From Bathynomus jamesi (taxonomy: Eukaryota > Arthropoda > Malacostraca > Isopoda > Cirolanidae), in assembly GCA_023014485.1 (NCBI GenBank), contig JAJOZX010000880.1:815501-879500 (forward strand): a stretch of 64,000 bases of DNA, in the 5' to 3' direction. Of this stretch, positions 21,541-31,926 are shown piece after piece. The notes beneath the pieces are model-generated. The model did not search any database. It was not told where the DNA came from and saw nothing but the letters and a program-made list of their open reading frames with translations. The translations under genes and the position numbers were made by a program. Every line of letters starts with the position of its first letter. Positions within the stretch are counted from its first letter, which is position 1.

Positions 21541-23010
21541 AGATCTACAGAAGCTAAGGCTAACAAAGACCCTAAGATCCACTCTAAGGTTAGCCCGAGA
21601 GAAAGGAAAGAGTAGCGGGTTAAGAGGAGAGAAGAGAATAAGGGGTTAAGTAAGAGCAACACCTATCACTCATGGGTTAACATTCATTCAGAAAAAGAGG
21701 AAAAGTGTCTCACCATCATCATCCGCCGGCCACTGCCGACAAGTCAGGAAAATAGTCGGAGAGAATAGGAGAGGGGTGAAAGATGAAAAGAAGTAAAATA
21801 AGAACGCTTACAAACCATGCAAACATAGTCTTAACTCACTGGCATACCATGCAAACTACAAACATGCAAGAAAAGAGTTAGAGACATGCAAAGTAAGGAG
21901 AGGATAAGAAGAAAAAAAAAAAAAAAAATAGGTAAGTTAAACAAAAAGTGGGTTAGTTTACGCTATGAGCTACATCTACATTCATGTTAGTCTAATTTTT
22001 ATTTTTATTTTTTTAATAATTTTATTGCTGGCATCACACACTGGCATGTCACAAGCTGGCATTCATCGTTAACAGACTCATCCTCGAGCACCACCACCAG
22101 AGCTTCTGTTGCTAACTTTGTTTTTTAAATTAAACAACGTTAATACCTTTAAAATGTCTGTCAAGATGGTTCTTAAACATAACGCTGGTAGAATGAACGA
22201 CTGACGCGGGAAGATTATTCCATTTATCAATTACTTTAAACATAAAGAAGTTTTTAACGATATTAGTAATGAAACATCTGCCATGCAACTTAAATCCGTT
22301 ATTGCGAGTATTACTATTATCGAAAGTGAACAATTTGTCAAAATTTACATTATCGATGTTATTAACGATTTTGAAAACTTCAATAAGCTCCCCCCTTAAT
22401 CTTCTAGTTTCGAGTGAATACCTGGTCTAACTCTTTAATCCTATCTTCATAAGGCTTATTGCGCAATGATGGAATAAGTTTCATGGCACGATGCTGAACC
22501 CTTTCTAACCTATCAATATCCTCACGCAAGTACGGGCACCAAAACTGAACGGCATATTCTAAATGAGCCTGACTAGGGACTTGTAAAGGGGAAATATAAT
22601 ATCCTTCGATTTAAATTTGAAATTACGCGCTATGAAGCCTAACATCCTATTAGCTTTTGCGCAAGACTCCAGGCACTGGTTCCTAACCTTTAAATCTTTA
22701 GTTACGCGTACGCCTAAATCTACTTCCTCGTCAATGCTCGCTAACTCCCTATCATCCATCGTGTATGCGTAATTATTGTTGCGAGAACCTATATGCAAAA
22801 CTTTATATTTATCTACGTTAAATTGTATCTGCCACTTATCTGTCCACTCCATAATCCTATTTACATCGTCTTGGATCCTATTTCTATCGTCCTCGTTAAC
22901 AACCTTACCACCTATTTTAGTATCGTCCGCGAATTTTGACACGTTACTAGTCAATCCTACATCTATGTCATTAATGTAAATTACGAATAGCAATGGGCCT
23001 AACACTGAAC
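21541..23010 (-). mobile_element. CR1 LINE, 5'-truncated
   Basis: The minus strand encodes the end of a CR1-type RT: 23005-22559 (LGPLLFVIYINDIDVGLTSN, FADDTKIGGKVVNEDD, EVDLGVRVTKDLKVRNQCLE) and 22333-22130 (GRCFITNIVKNFFMFKVIDK WNNLP). A ~590-bp 3' UTR follows and ends at 21541 with ...CTTCTGTAGATCTT. The same family makes the long plus-strand copy at 59.4-63.8 kb, which ends on exactly the same bases. It is inserted in the piggyBac N-terminal codons. No clear TSD was seen. Confidence 0.5.
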
Positions 23011-23647
23011 CCTGTGTAATAATATAGAAGCAAATGATGTATTAGGAATTTATGAATGTATAGTTACTGATGAAATAATAAAACTTATTTGTGATGAGAC
23101 AAATAAATATGCTGAAAAGTGTATTTCAGAAAAGAGAGGGCAACCATTTGGAATTCCTAAACGGAGTAGGCTTCATGACTGGAGTGATGTTTCTGTGCAA
23201 GAAATAATGCTTTTTGAAGGCCTATTGCTTTTGATGGGAATTGTACAAAAACCAACTTTACAATCATATTTTTCTAGAAAACCTCTACTAGATACGCCCA
23301 TATTTTATAGTATTGTGAAAAGGGATAGATTTTTGTTGGTGATGAGGTTTTTGCATTTCTCAGACAGTACCGATTCATGCAATAAACTGTACAAAATTGA
23401 TGAGGTATTAGACTTATATAAACAAAGCTTTCAAAAAGCTTATGTCCCTTCTCATGACATTTCAGTTGATGAAAGCTTATTACTATGGAAGGGAAGGTTG
23501 AGCTGGAAAATGTATATTCCCCTCAAATGTGCAAGATTTGGAGTGGAATGTTTCATGCTCTGTGAAGCCAAAACAGGCTATATATATAACTTTATTATAT
23601 ATACAGGTAAAGCAACACAGATTCCTATAAATGTTGGTGATGTAGAT

Positions 23648-23840
23648 CAGTGTTTCCCAACCGGGGGCCATATGGCTCCCTGGGGGCCATGGCACATTTG
23701 AAGGGGGCCACAGGAAAATGTTATTTTGTAAAATAGAGTTAAATCTGCATATTACCTACTGAAAATAATGCTTATGGGGGCCACAGGAAAAAATAAGGTT
23801 CCTAAGGGGGCCATAAGCCAAAACCGGTTGGGAACCACTG
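23648..23840. mobile_element. 193-bp hAT MITE inside piggyBac DDD domain
   Basis: The TIRs CAGTGTTTCCCAACCGG and inverse (...CCGGTTGGGAACCACTG) are flanked by perfect 8-bp duplications ATGTAGAT (23640-23647, 23841-23848). CAGTG.TTCCCAACC is a common hAT terminus. The interior has repeated GGGGGCCA(T/C) motifs. Confidence 0.5.
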
Positions 23841-25402
23841 ATGTAGATGAAACAAAACAGTCCCATTCAACCAACATAGTCATCTCACTTATGGAAAATA
23901 TGTTGGATAAAGGGTACTTCCTAGGCCTAGATAATTACTATTCGAGTATATTTCTGTTTGATTATCTTGTGTCACACGAAACAGATGTCATTGGAACTGT
24001 GCGAAAAAACAGAAAAGGACTGCCAAAGGAAGTGACATTAGCAAAGTTGAAGAAAGGTGAAACAGCTGTTTGATACAGAAATAAATTGATGGTCATGAGG
24101 TGGAAAGATCGAAAAGATGTTTTTGTCATGAGTACTATTCATGATGCGAAAATGGAAACCATAACAGCAAGAGGTGGTATAGAAAAGCAAAAGCCAAAAG
24201 TTTGCATAGACTATAAACATAATATGGCAGGAGTTGATTTCATGGATCAGTTTCTCTCGGCTACAAACTGTGCAAGATCTCATCTGAAGAGGTATTATAA
24301 GATTATTTATTTACGTTTCTTGGATATAATGTACTGAATGCACACGTAATTCATAAAAAACTAGGCGGTAGTCTTACTTTTCTGCAGTTCAAAGAGAGAC
24401 TGATTACAGCTTTATTTGAAAAATATGGACACAGCACTGACAGTTCCCGTTCTAGTAGCGGGCCTACAAATGATCCAACTCCAGCTTGTCTGACTGGCCG
24501 TCATTTTTTGGAAGAGTCTTCTATTATTGCATCAGGACACCAAAGAAGGCAATGCGCTGTATGTGCGAAACGAAAACAAAGAAAAGTAGTACAGTTTTTA
24601 TGCAAACAATGCAAAGTATTCATTTGCCCTACAAAATGCTTTGAAGATTACCACACAAAAGTCAACTTCGCCTAAAAATAGTAAGTAAATAACTTTTCAT
24701 TTAAAAATTTTCTGTATTTAACAAATATATTTTCCTCATATATATAGTCTAAATCAAGTTGAACAATAATAAATGTTGATACATCATCGAAAAAAACTAT
24801 ATAAGCAACACAACAAACAAAATTTTGGTAAACCCCAAATTTACAAAATTTGAGGAAAATGACTCCGCACTGTGCGTTCGTTTTCGTTCGGAGCTTCACG
24901 CAGCTAAGGGGTTAATGGGTCTTTTTAAGGTCAAAATGCCAATTTTTTGGTCTGAACCGGGGGTGTAAAATGTAAACTTCTGGGGATGCATGACTTTTTT
25001 AGATAGGACTTTAAAAACTTGTTTGGGCATTCTTAGTAGCCCACTTCACGATATTTTATTATTTAATGCTGTACCTGACCAACTTTGGGTTTAACGGGAC
25101 ACCCTAATGTATAGCCCTCGAATCTCCACATTCAACACATAACATGAAAATGCATACATAGACTTACCTACTTATGAACACATGCACATGTAAATATTTA
25201 TTATTCCAGTGGCATCACCTTCACTTTAACGACTCAGAGTCCGCTAAAGTGAAGTACAGTGATGCTAACATATTTTTTAGTAGAAATCTTCACTTTAACA
25301 ACCTGTATTACGTTAAACTGAATGTTAATGACCAGACAATGATTTAGTCCATCCAAGTGAAGTTTTCGCTAATGTGAAGGTTGTTAATGCGGGGGATTTC
25401 TG

Positions 25403-25804
25403 TATATTTAATCTGCATGCCTTGCATGTACGACTGTACGTAGTTAATGGGGGAACTGATATTAGTGCAATTGTACTAGATTGAGTATATTAAAAGTTGT
25501 CGGTTAATATTCATCTTTTCACCCACTCGCATGTGGTTAAAACGGTATAATATATTGAATTGCCATTCAAAACTGACTAAGCAAATATATATCTTTTGTC
25601 GTGCAAATTTGTTCAAATGTAATTTTTTAATAAAATATATTTTCTGTTTTGGCTCTGATGTACTTTTTTTCCTAAAATATTTTTCTTGATTGGGCTATTT
25701 TTTCACTACTTTGCAACTTAACTAGTTTGTTGGTTTTTGTTCTGGCTATTTTTTTTTTCTAATTGGATTCAGTTTGGTGGTGCTTGTGATAGAATTATGA
25801 CGTG
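25403..25804. other. AT-rich spacer
   Basis: No feature recognised between the outer pogo-type end and the second Merlin fragment. Confidence 0.5.
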
Positions 25805-25970
25805 CTGTTCATGTGATTTCAACTTTGAGAACTCTATTTGTCACGTGCCCTAGATGAAGACAAGGGATTGGATGTTTTTATCAATTACAGCGTTATTCTC
25901 TCATCCTTAACTTGCCCAAAATGTGACAGTGAGTGCCTAATACGAAAAGGTCAGAAGATATTTAGGTGAA
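25805..25970 (+). pseudogene. Merlin (ISXO2-like) zinc ribbon, second copy
   Basis: The plus strand reads CDFNFENSICHV..DEDKGLDVFINYSVIL then LTCPKCDSECLIRKGQKIFR and a stop. It is homologous to the minus-strand frame at 8655-8846, including CxxC ... C..R..QK.FR. One in-frame stop lies near 25852. It is the N-terminal DNA-binding ribbon of a Merlin transposase; no catalytic domain follows. Confidence 0.5.
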
Positions 25971-25989
25971 ATAACCAATATTAACCTGT

Positions 25990-26160
25990 TAGGTTAATTG
26001 AATGCCTGGTTAGGTCAACTGTACGCCCTTGATGATTGGTTAGGTTAAGTTGTGATATTTTCATTAGTTTAACCAAAAATAATGATAGCAAACTTTTCTG
26101 GTTAATTTTGAGGTGTTTTGTACAAAACTGCCATCCATTTCCTGTGCAAATGGGTATAGA
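25990..26160. repeat. single-arm copy of the Merlin-linked fold-back sequence
   Basis: TCAACTGTACGCCCTTGATG, GATTGGTTAGGTTAAGT (26034-26050) and CCATTTCCTGTGCAAATG repeat in the same order as 8055-8285. The inverted partner arm is missing, so this is a solo arm. Confidence 0.5.
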
Positions 26161-26554
26161 AATGAATAATTACCGCTGTTTATTTTATAATGATCAAAAT
26201 CTTGTACATTTGTACTAACATGAGTTCCCCATTTACCAACAGCAGATGAGGTAATAGTGAACTGCAATACTATTGAAAATATAACAGTATAATAACACAA
26301 GAGAGATTTAGGTAGGCTAAATGTTTGGAAACTTTTCACTACTAAAAAAAAAGTATCGGTGGTATTGGTAGAAATTTCACTGATATTGATGCAGCAGTAC
26401 GGTACATCCTTAGTTTTCATACAAATGCACAGAGTCTTAGGAAAAAGAAAAATGAATTATTTGGTAATATGATTAGTGAAAATCTGGATATAATCTGTAT
26501 TAGTGTGGCTTTGATTCAGTATTTAATGACATTATGAGCAGAGTATGAGTTAAA

Positions 26555-27126
26555 TAGTGATCCCTGACATGCATAAATTTAGAGATAGGACAAGGGTATT
26601 TCACTACCCTTTTTTTTGATCTGCATGAGCTAAGATTCAAAGATAGATCAGAACAAATTTTTTGAAAAATGATTTGACACTTTTTGTGTGCGTAGTATGA
26701 TATGTATGATACTTAATCATATGCTACTTATGTGTACAATACATATGATACTTTAGCATTTGCAGCTGGTAGCAACATGCCTGGTAGCGCATCTCTTGTA
26801 TGACTGGCTAGCTTATATTGGGTCATCTTTCTCATTCTTCTCTGGATTATTACATTAGTTTTTAGTGGTTTTTTGAAAATTTTTTTTATAAGTTTTTACT
26901 ATTTATATTTGTTATATATTATTTTACATGCAATATTATTATTATACATTTATTGTACAATGACTTAAAAGCTTTTATTCAGTTAAAGATGACTTTATAC
27001 ATGATTTTTTAAACTTTTACCTCCTAACCCCATTTATCCTTATGGGGAGATGGTTCTAACCTGCATGATTTTTTGCTGTAGGAGCTTTTTCAGGAATAGA
27101 ACCCTCTGCAGGTTGGGGGATCACTG
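26555..27126. mobile_element. pogo/Tigger-type MITE in the LINE endonuclease
   Basis: The left end TAGTGATCCCTGACATG and the right end, inverted as CAGTGATCCCCCAACCTG, are a Tigger-like TIR pair next to TA dinucleotides (26555-26556, 27127-27128). The left end has lost its first bases. LINE endonuclease motifs resume right after it. Non-coding. Confidence 0.5.
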
Positions 27127-27201
27127 TACAATTTATATTTATTGGAGAATGGACAGACAATAGGGGGGGAGGTTTAGTCATATACATTCAGAATGATAGT
27201 A

Positions 27202-27739
27202 TAGTCATCCCTCATTTTGAATCTCTATTTTTAAGTCATCACTGACTTGGGAAACATTTTTGGTTTGCATCATCTAATGTCTTGAATTTGTCATTTTATC
27301 TTGCCCCAACCACCTGAATTTCCCTCATGTGGCCAAAGCTTCCAGAATGTTCCCATGCACCTAGATCATGACTCAGCATTTCTTGCTTGCTGAATATAAG
27401 TGTCTCAGCCAGCATTCACTCAGTATTTACCCATCTCCTGCCCAGTCAAGGTCTCCCTCATCACTCTGTTTGCTGCATTCTTTGTTATAGAAAAGAACAA
27501 TGGCTGGAATAAAGGTTCATTGTCTTCTCTTTCTGAAAAGGAATAGGTACCAGAAGAAGATGAGGAAGTGTGTTCCTTTCAGTATGAAGCTGAAAGTACT
27601 TGGAAAATTTGAAAAAGGTGAATGATGTATATCCAAGAATGCATCCTTAATTATTGCATTGTTTTCTATGGGAAAATTATTTTAATTTTACGTCTTGGTG
27701 TTTAGAAACACATCCTCAATGCAAAATGAAGGATGACTG
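27202..27739 (+). mobile_element. pogo/Tigger-type element with transposase N-terminus
   Basis: The ends TAGTCATCCCTCATTTTG and inverted CAGTCATCCTTCATTTTG are flanked by TA (27200-27201, 27740-27741). A plus-strand reading from about 27500 (MAGIKVHCLL, then PFSMKLKVLGKFEKGE) resembles the CENP-B-type helix-turn-helix of Tigger transposases; the rest is deleted. It splits GGGLVIYIQN from the next LINE endonuclease block. Confidence 0.5.
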
Positions 27740-28492
27740 TATTAAATTAGACAACAGGGTAGAGTCAATTTGGGTTTATCTTTGTGTTTGAAGCCAAAAG
27801 TATATTCAGATAGGTGCATTTTACAGACCAAACCAAACATGGGAAGTTGATGATAGTATGGTTCAGGAAGTAAATAAAGGTTGTAGTGCTAGAACATTAA
27901 TTATGGGAGATTTCAATGTCTCTCATTGAGTCTGGAGCCTTTTAGAAGGAAATAGTAGGGAAGGTAACTTTCATTGAGTACTGAAATGATAGCTTTCTAA
28001 TACAATTTGTAGAAAAAACAACTAGGGATGAAGCCATCTTAGATTTGGTTCTATCTAATGATTGAGGTTATTAGGGAACTTGCAGTCGGAGAGTCATTAG
28101 GGAATAGTAACCATTTGGTAATATGTTTCAAGATAGAATTGAATAGAGATTAGAGTCAACAATAACCATCTAGTTCCTTGCTTCCCAAAGGGTGACTTTA
28201 GTAAATTTAGGAAGTTGTTAGGCTTAGTATAATGAATTTGCCAATGAAAATGCTATTGAGATGTGGTTTAGATTCAAAAATTTTTAGAGGACAGTCAATG
28301 TAGGTGTATTCCTTTCAGAACTATTAGGAACAACAAGATTAGGAAACATTTATGGTGGAATAGGGAAATAGCTAAAATGATTAAAAATAAGAAAAGTTCA
28401 TTCTGGGAATTTAAAAGCAGTAATAGTTTTTGGACTTGGATAATTATAGGTAATAGAATTATTATTGGACCAAAGAAGATGATGGGAAGGGC

Positions 28493-30405
28493 CAGGGCCA
28501 TGGCCATTTCCTGGCATAAGCAGACTAAGTGGCAGCTTAGGGCCCTGCTGCTACTAGGGGGCCCTGCTGCTACTAGGGGGCCCCTAGACAGGCTCCCAGG
28601 TCATAGCTCAGTGGGCAACAATAGGAATATAACTGATTATTATTATTATTATTGTTATTATTATTGTCATATTAATTAAAGTTTTTGTATGAGACAAATG
28701 CAATAAAACTGAGACAAATGAAACGTTTTGGTTGTTATGTGTAAATAACTATTGTGAGATCTTATTTCTATATTATTTAACTTTATTCTTACTATATGCT
28801 TATACTTTCCTAAATGCTTAATTTTTCTAGTATTGTAAAACATTATTTCACTAATTTACTAATTATTAAGAGATTTTGTAACACTTTAAAACCTAGGATT
28901 ATTTTTATGTTTTCAAGTTTATTAATTCTTTTCTCATCTTTTTCAGATAATGTGAATTTTGTTGGTTAAAGCCTAAATGGTCTGATTATTTGAATGTATT
29001 TGATTAATGTTACAATTATAACAACAATTATTATTATTATCATAATTATTATTATTTAGCAGATTAGTTGTGGTTAACTAGATGTGACTTCGTGCATCTT
29101 GGAAAATGAAACGACATTATCCATCAGGAGCTGAAAAATGGAAAAAGAAGAAAATAGAGGAGGAGAAGCTTTCCAGTAGCACAGGTGAGATGTGCCACTT
29201 GTATATTCTTATGATTACAGTTCAGGCAACTAGGTTAGGTAGACCATCAAGCTAGGTAAGTGCTCAGGAATCATGTAGAGTAAGCTAGTCTCTGTAATAT
29301 TTATATTATTTCGAAATGTGAAATTTAATGGATCACATCACCTCAAATTCTGTTCATACAGATCAATTATCAAACAAGATAAGAAAGAGTATTTTAGCAA
29401 AAATTAACAGAATCTGTAATGTTATGTTCTCAGGAGCAGTACTGAAATATTTGGAAAAGCCATCATGAGCCAACAGCAGGACCATCCTCTATGCAACCTC
29501 AAACACCAGTAGAAGTAGAGCCTGATGAACCAACAAGTGGCCCATCTTCTGTTCAGCTTCAAACACCACACACAGGCATTTCTAGTGAGCAACAAGAACC
29601 AAGATCTGCTCCACCACTTGATCCGTATGACTAGCCAGTTGTCCTGTCCGATGCCTTGAAGACAGATGTGGTGTCTCGAGGGCCATTTCAAATTAGTCCA
29701 GGTTTTACATTCCCTAAAAGAGAGGATGGTAGAAGCGTTCATCACCATTACATGTACAGAACATTAATTAATGGGGAAAAAATAAAGCAAAGCTGGCTGA
29801 TGTACTCTAGAAGGAATGATGCTCTTTATTGCTTCTGCTGCAAGTTGTTTTCAAGGAAGTCGTACAAACTAATTACGGATGGACTTTCAAACTGGATAAA
29901 CGTTGGTTCGCTTCTGAAAGGCCATGAAAATAGTTCAGAACATGCAGATAACATGGCAACATGGAAGGATCTGGAACTGTGGCTAAAAACTGGGATTTTG
30001 GCCAGAAAAAATCTAGGAGGCAAAAATTTTGAAGATACAAACTGTTCTGTATAACTGTTAGGTATTGCACGATTGTATCGTAGAGTTAGTAATTGTTTGG
30101 TAGTTGATAATTGCATTATTTTTTTATACATAGTTCTGTGCCATTTATTCTAAATAATGTATAAGCTAATTTTCAAGAATTTCATGAAGAGTATTTTTTC
30201 TGTTTGTCTTCTGAAAGTATATATTTGTTGTTTTGGATATAAATGTTTCATTAAAATTGTTTCATAATTGTTTTTTATTAACATAGCCATTTTTTGTGTG
30301 TGCGCGTGCTGAGGTGATGTAGTAAGGCATGAGTTGGTGGATGGAGGGGTGGGGCCTCAAATGGGTATACTGCTTAGGGCCCCCTAATGGCTAGAAATGG
30401 CCCTG
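28493..30405 (+). mobile_element. hAT element (ZMYM/TTF type) with perfect 8-bp TSD
   Basis: The TIRs CAGGGCCATGGCCATTTC and inverse GAAATGGCCCTG are flanked by GGAAGGGC (28485-28492, 30406-30413). The 1.9-kb interior keeps only the N-terminal part of the transposase gene. A 17-18 bp direct repeat (GGGCCCTGCTGCTACTAGG) is duplicated at 28540-28580. It is inserted in the CR1/L2-like LINE. Confidence 0.5.
29106..30054 (+). pseudogene. ZMYM/TTF-zinc-finger hAT transposase, N-terminal part
   Basis: Exon 1 (29106-29184, MKRHYPSGAEKWKKKKIEEE KLSSST) ends at a good donor ACAG/GTGAGA. An acceptor TTCTCAG ends at 29433 and joins in phase to GAVLKYLEK. After a frameshift a Pro/Glu-rich linker follows (GPSSMQPQTPVEVEPDEP), then the TTF-type domain at 29656-30054: VVSRGPFQISPGFTFPKRED, WLMYSRRNDALYCFCCKLFS, WINVGSLLKGHENSSEHAD. 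The CFCC...H...H pattern is the TTF zinc finger seen in ZMYM5-like hAT proteins. The RNase-H catalytic and dimerisation domains are missing; a stop near 29632 breaks the frame. Confidence 0.5.
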
Positions 30406-31699
30406 GGAAGGGCTACTATGATGTCCCAATTACAAAATTACCTACTAGATAAACTGGAGAATTGAGTACACATGAAAATGTTAATTGATCATGTAGTCAA
30501 TTTTAAATTGTATAAAACCAATTATATTACCTCATGGGTACTTGTTTGGTTGTTAGGACCCTATCTTATTTGCAATATTGCAATTATTATTGAATATAAT
30601 ATGTGGCTGTTTTCTACCTATTCTGGGCCATTATCAACCTGCCTTGGAACATCTTTTTTATGCGACATTATGGCCATCAACCACATGATGGTAAGATATT
30701 TGAAAATGATCAGGATATTATTTGTGTTTCTAATGATTTTAGCTCTATTTTTACTGAAGAAAATTTTAATAACTTTAATTTTAATTCTTTAGATTCTGTA
30801 AACTGAGGTATTCTTGATAAGACTCAAATGAGGAAGGATGATGCTGGGCAAGTGATTCAAACATTGAAGTTAAATAATGCTGCTGGAACTGATTATAACA
30901 TAGTAGGATTCTTAGAAGGGGAGGGTAACTTATCTGAGGCACAACTATTTTGTTTGCTAGGTCTATTAATTTTGCAGAGGTTACTAGCTGACTTGAGATT
31001 AACATTTTGAGAGATTATATTATGATAAAATATAGCCCATGACTTGGATAACCTTGATAGGCTCCAGTGGCTTCAAGTTTTGCAAATAAAATGTAATGTA
31101 AATGTCATGTAATGAATGGAAAAAAGCAAATGTAGTACCCATTTACAAAAAGGATAGCCTAGTAAAAAGGAGGTAGGAAATTATAGGCCTGTTAGTTTAA
31201 CAACTTTTGTAGGAAAGATAATGGAAAGAATTCTAAAGAATAATATTCAAGACCATTTGGAAAACTAAAATTTTATTTGAAGTTCCCAACATAGATTTAG
31301 ATCATGAAGGTTTCATTTGTTTAATCTCTTAGGCTTTTTAGAGTTTTGTAACTGAACAGGTAAATAATGGAAATGATAGAGATATTATTTATTTGTATTT
31401 TATTAAGGCTTTGACAGGATTTCACATAAGAGACTGCTTTATAAATTAAAATCTTGTGGGATACCAGGGTCAGTTGTAAATTGGTTAGAAAAATGGTTGG
31501 AAGACAGAGAAGAAAGTAATTTTAAGTTGCCATGAATTAGGGTTGCAGAAAGTGAAAAGTGGGGTTACCACAAGGATCAGTGTTAGCTCCATTACTCTTC
31601 ATTTTGTATCTAAGTGATTTAGAGAAGGGAGTAAGTAGTAAAGTTTCTAAATTTATAGATGATACAAAAGTAGTTACCCCAGTTACAAATATAGAATTC

Positions 31700-31870
31700 T
31701 TATAAGTTACAAAAACACTTCCTCTAGCTAAGTAGCTTAACTGAAGTTCAGCATGTCTATTCAGAGGTTTTGACTACCAAGAATTCCCATCATGCTTCCC
31801 ATCTTTTGAGAACTCTGAGTGGTCTGAAACCAGACTGGAGCAGTGCCTGTTACTATATTTATTGCAGGAG
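31700..31870. repeat. short repeat shared with 38485-38615
   Basis: ATGTCTATT..GAGGTTTTGACT and CCAGACTGGAGCAGTG-like strings at 31755-31870 recur, diverged, at 38525-38615 (ATGTCTATTTGGAGGTTTTG). The two copies bracket the GC-rich LINE. Class unknown. Confidence 0.5.
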
Positions 31871-31926
31871 GGAACATCACTACTGTATAAACCTAAAAAA
31901 AAAAATTCTCTAGCAAGCGAAGTTAA

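Larger units (their letters stand above)
21488..24675 (+). pseudogene. piggyBac transposase, split by two insertions
   Basis: The N-terminus MAKRKPQSDSDLRLLLQQ (21488-21540) is cut by the LINE. The frame resumes at about 23015 (EANDVLGIYECIVTDEII, RLHDWSDVSVQEIMLFEGLL, FYSIVKRDRFLLVMRFLHFS) with the first catalytic Asp in ISVDESLLLWKGRLSWKMYI. The MITE at 23648 interrupts it next. It continues VDETKQSHSTNIVISLMENM, then the conserved LDNYYSS (second Asp), ending this frame at a stop near 24073. A further frame (24086-24337) has CIDYKHNMAGVDFMDQ, the MAGVD Asp. The C-terminus carries a cysteine ribbon CAVCAKRKQRKVVQFLCKQC and a stop at 24673-24675. All three DDD Asp are present, but it is inactive. 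Confidence 0.5.
21207..24911 (+). mobile_element. piggyBac transposon with TTAA TSD
   Basis: The TIR CCCCTTAACTGCG at 21207 and its inverse ending CGCAGCTAAGGGG at 24911 are flanked by TTAA (21203-21206, 24912-24915), the hallmark of piggyBac. Subterminal palindromes built on GCRCANATATNTGYGC occur at about 21222-21242, 21264-21283 and 21316-21333. Later insertions are a CR1 LINE (21541-23010) and a hAT MITE (23648-23840). Without them it is ~2.0 kb, a normal piggyBac size. Confidence 0.5.
14006..25106 (+). mobile_element. 11.1-kb transposon with perfect 8-bp TSD, unclassified
   Basis: The TIRs TAGGGTGTCCCGTTAAACCC (14006) and its inverse (ending ...GGGACACCCTA at 25106) continue imperfectly for ~150 bp. 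Perfect 8-bp duplications ATGTATAG flank it (13998-14005, 25107-25114). The size is inflated by two later insertions (15955-20271 and 21207-24911); without them it is about 3.1 kb. The 8-bp TSD fits hAT, P or related superfamilies, but the encoded protein lacks the familiar signatures of either, so I leave it unassigned. Confidence 0.5.
12678..25402. mobile_element. pogo/Tigger-type element, outermost shell of the nest
   Basis: The ends CAGTAGACCCTCACATTAAC (12678) and inverted CAGAAATCCCCCGCATTAAC (ending 25402) are a Tigger-like TIR pair, and each abuts a TA (12676-12677, 25403-25404). The element's own DNA survives as 12678-12928, 13884-14005 and 25115-25402, with repeated GCTAAAGTGAAGT motifs and no coding. 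Everything else was inserted later: a piggyBac remnant (12929-13879) and the 14006-25106 element. The uninterrupted element would be only about 0.7 kb, so it is a MITE-like, non-autonomous copy. Confidence 0.5.
26415..31680 (+). mobile_element. CR1/L2-like LINE, heavily decayed and interrupted
   Basis: Endonuclease pieces: 26415-26510 (NAQSLRKKKNELFGNMISEN LDIICIS), 27150-27200 (TDNRGGGLVIYIQNDSIV) and 27780-28140 (YIQIGAFYRPNQTWEV, LIMGDFNVS, ILDLVLS, SLGNS.HLVICF). Then 28300-28430 (KHLWWNREIAKMIKNKKSSF). RT pieces: 30690-30960 (FSSIFTEENF, VIQTLKLNNAAGTDYN) and 31100-31680 (EWKKANVVPIYKKDS, SLTTFVGKIMERILKN, SQHRFRS, ISHKRLLYKLKSCGIPGSVV, VSKFIDDTKVV, where FADD has become FIDD). It is broken by pogo-type elements at 26555 and 27202 and by a hAT at 28493. 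Full of stops; 30430-30690 holds no recognised domain. Confidence 0.5.

Noticed and set aside
28377..28679. 100-codon frame across the hAT left end as a gene
   Set aside because: It starts in LINE coding, crosses the hAT TIR and ends in a TTA microsatellite, so it is chimeric noise.
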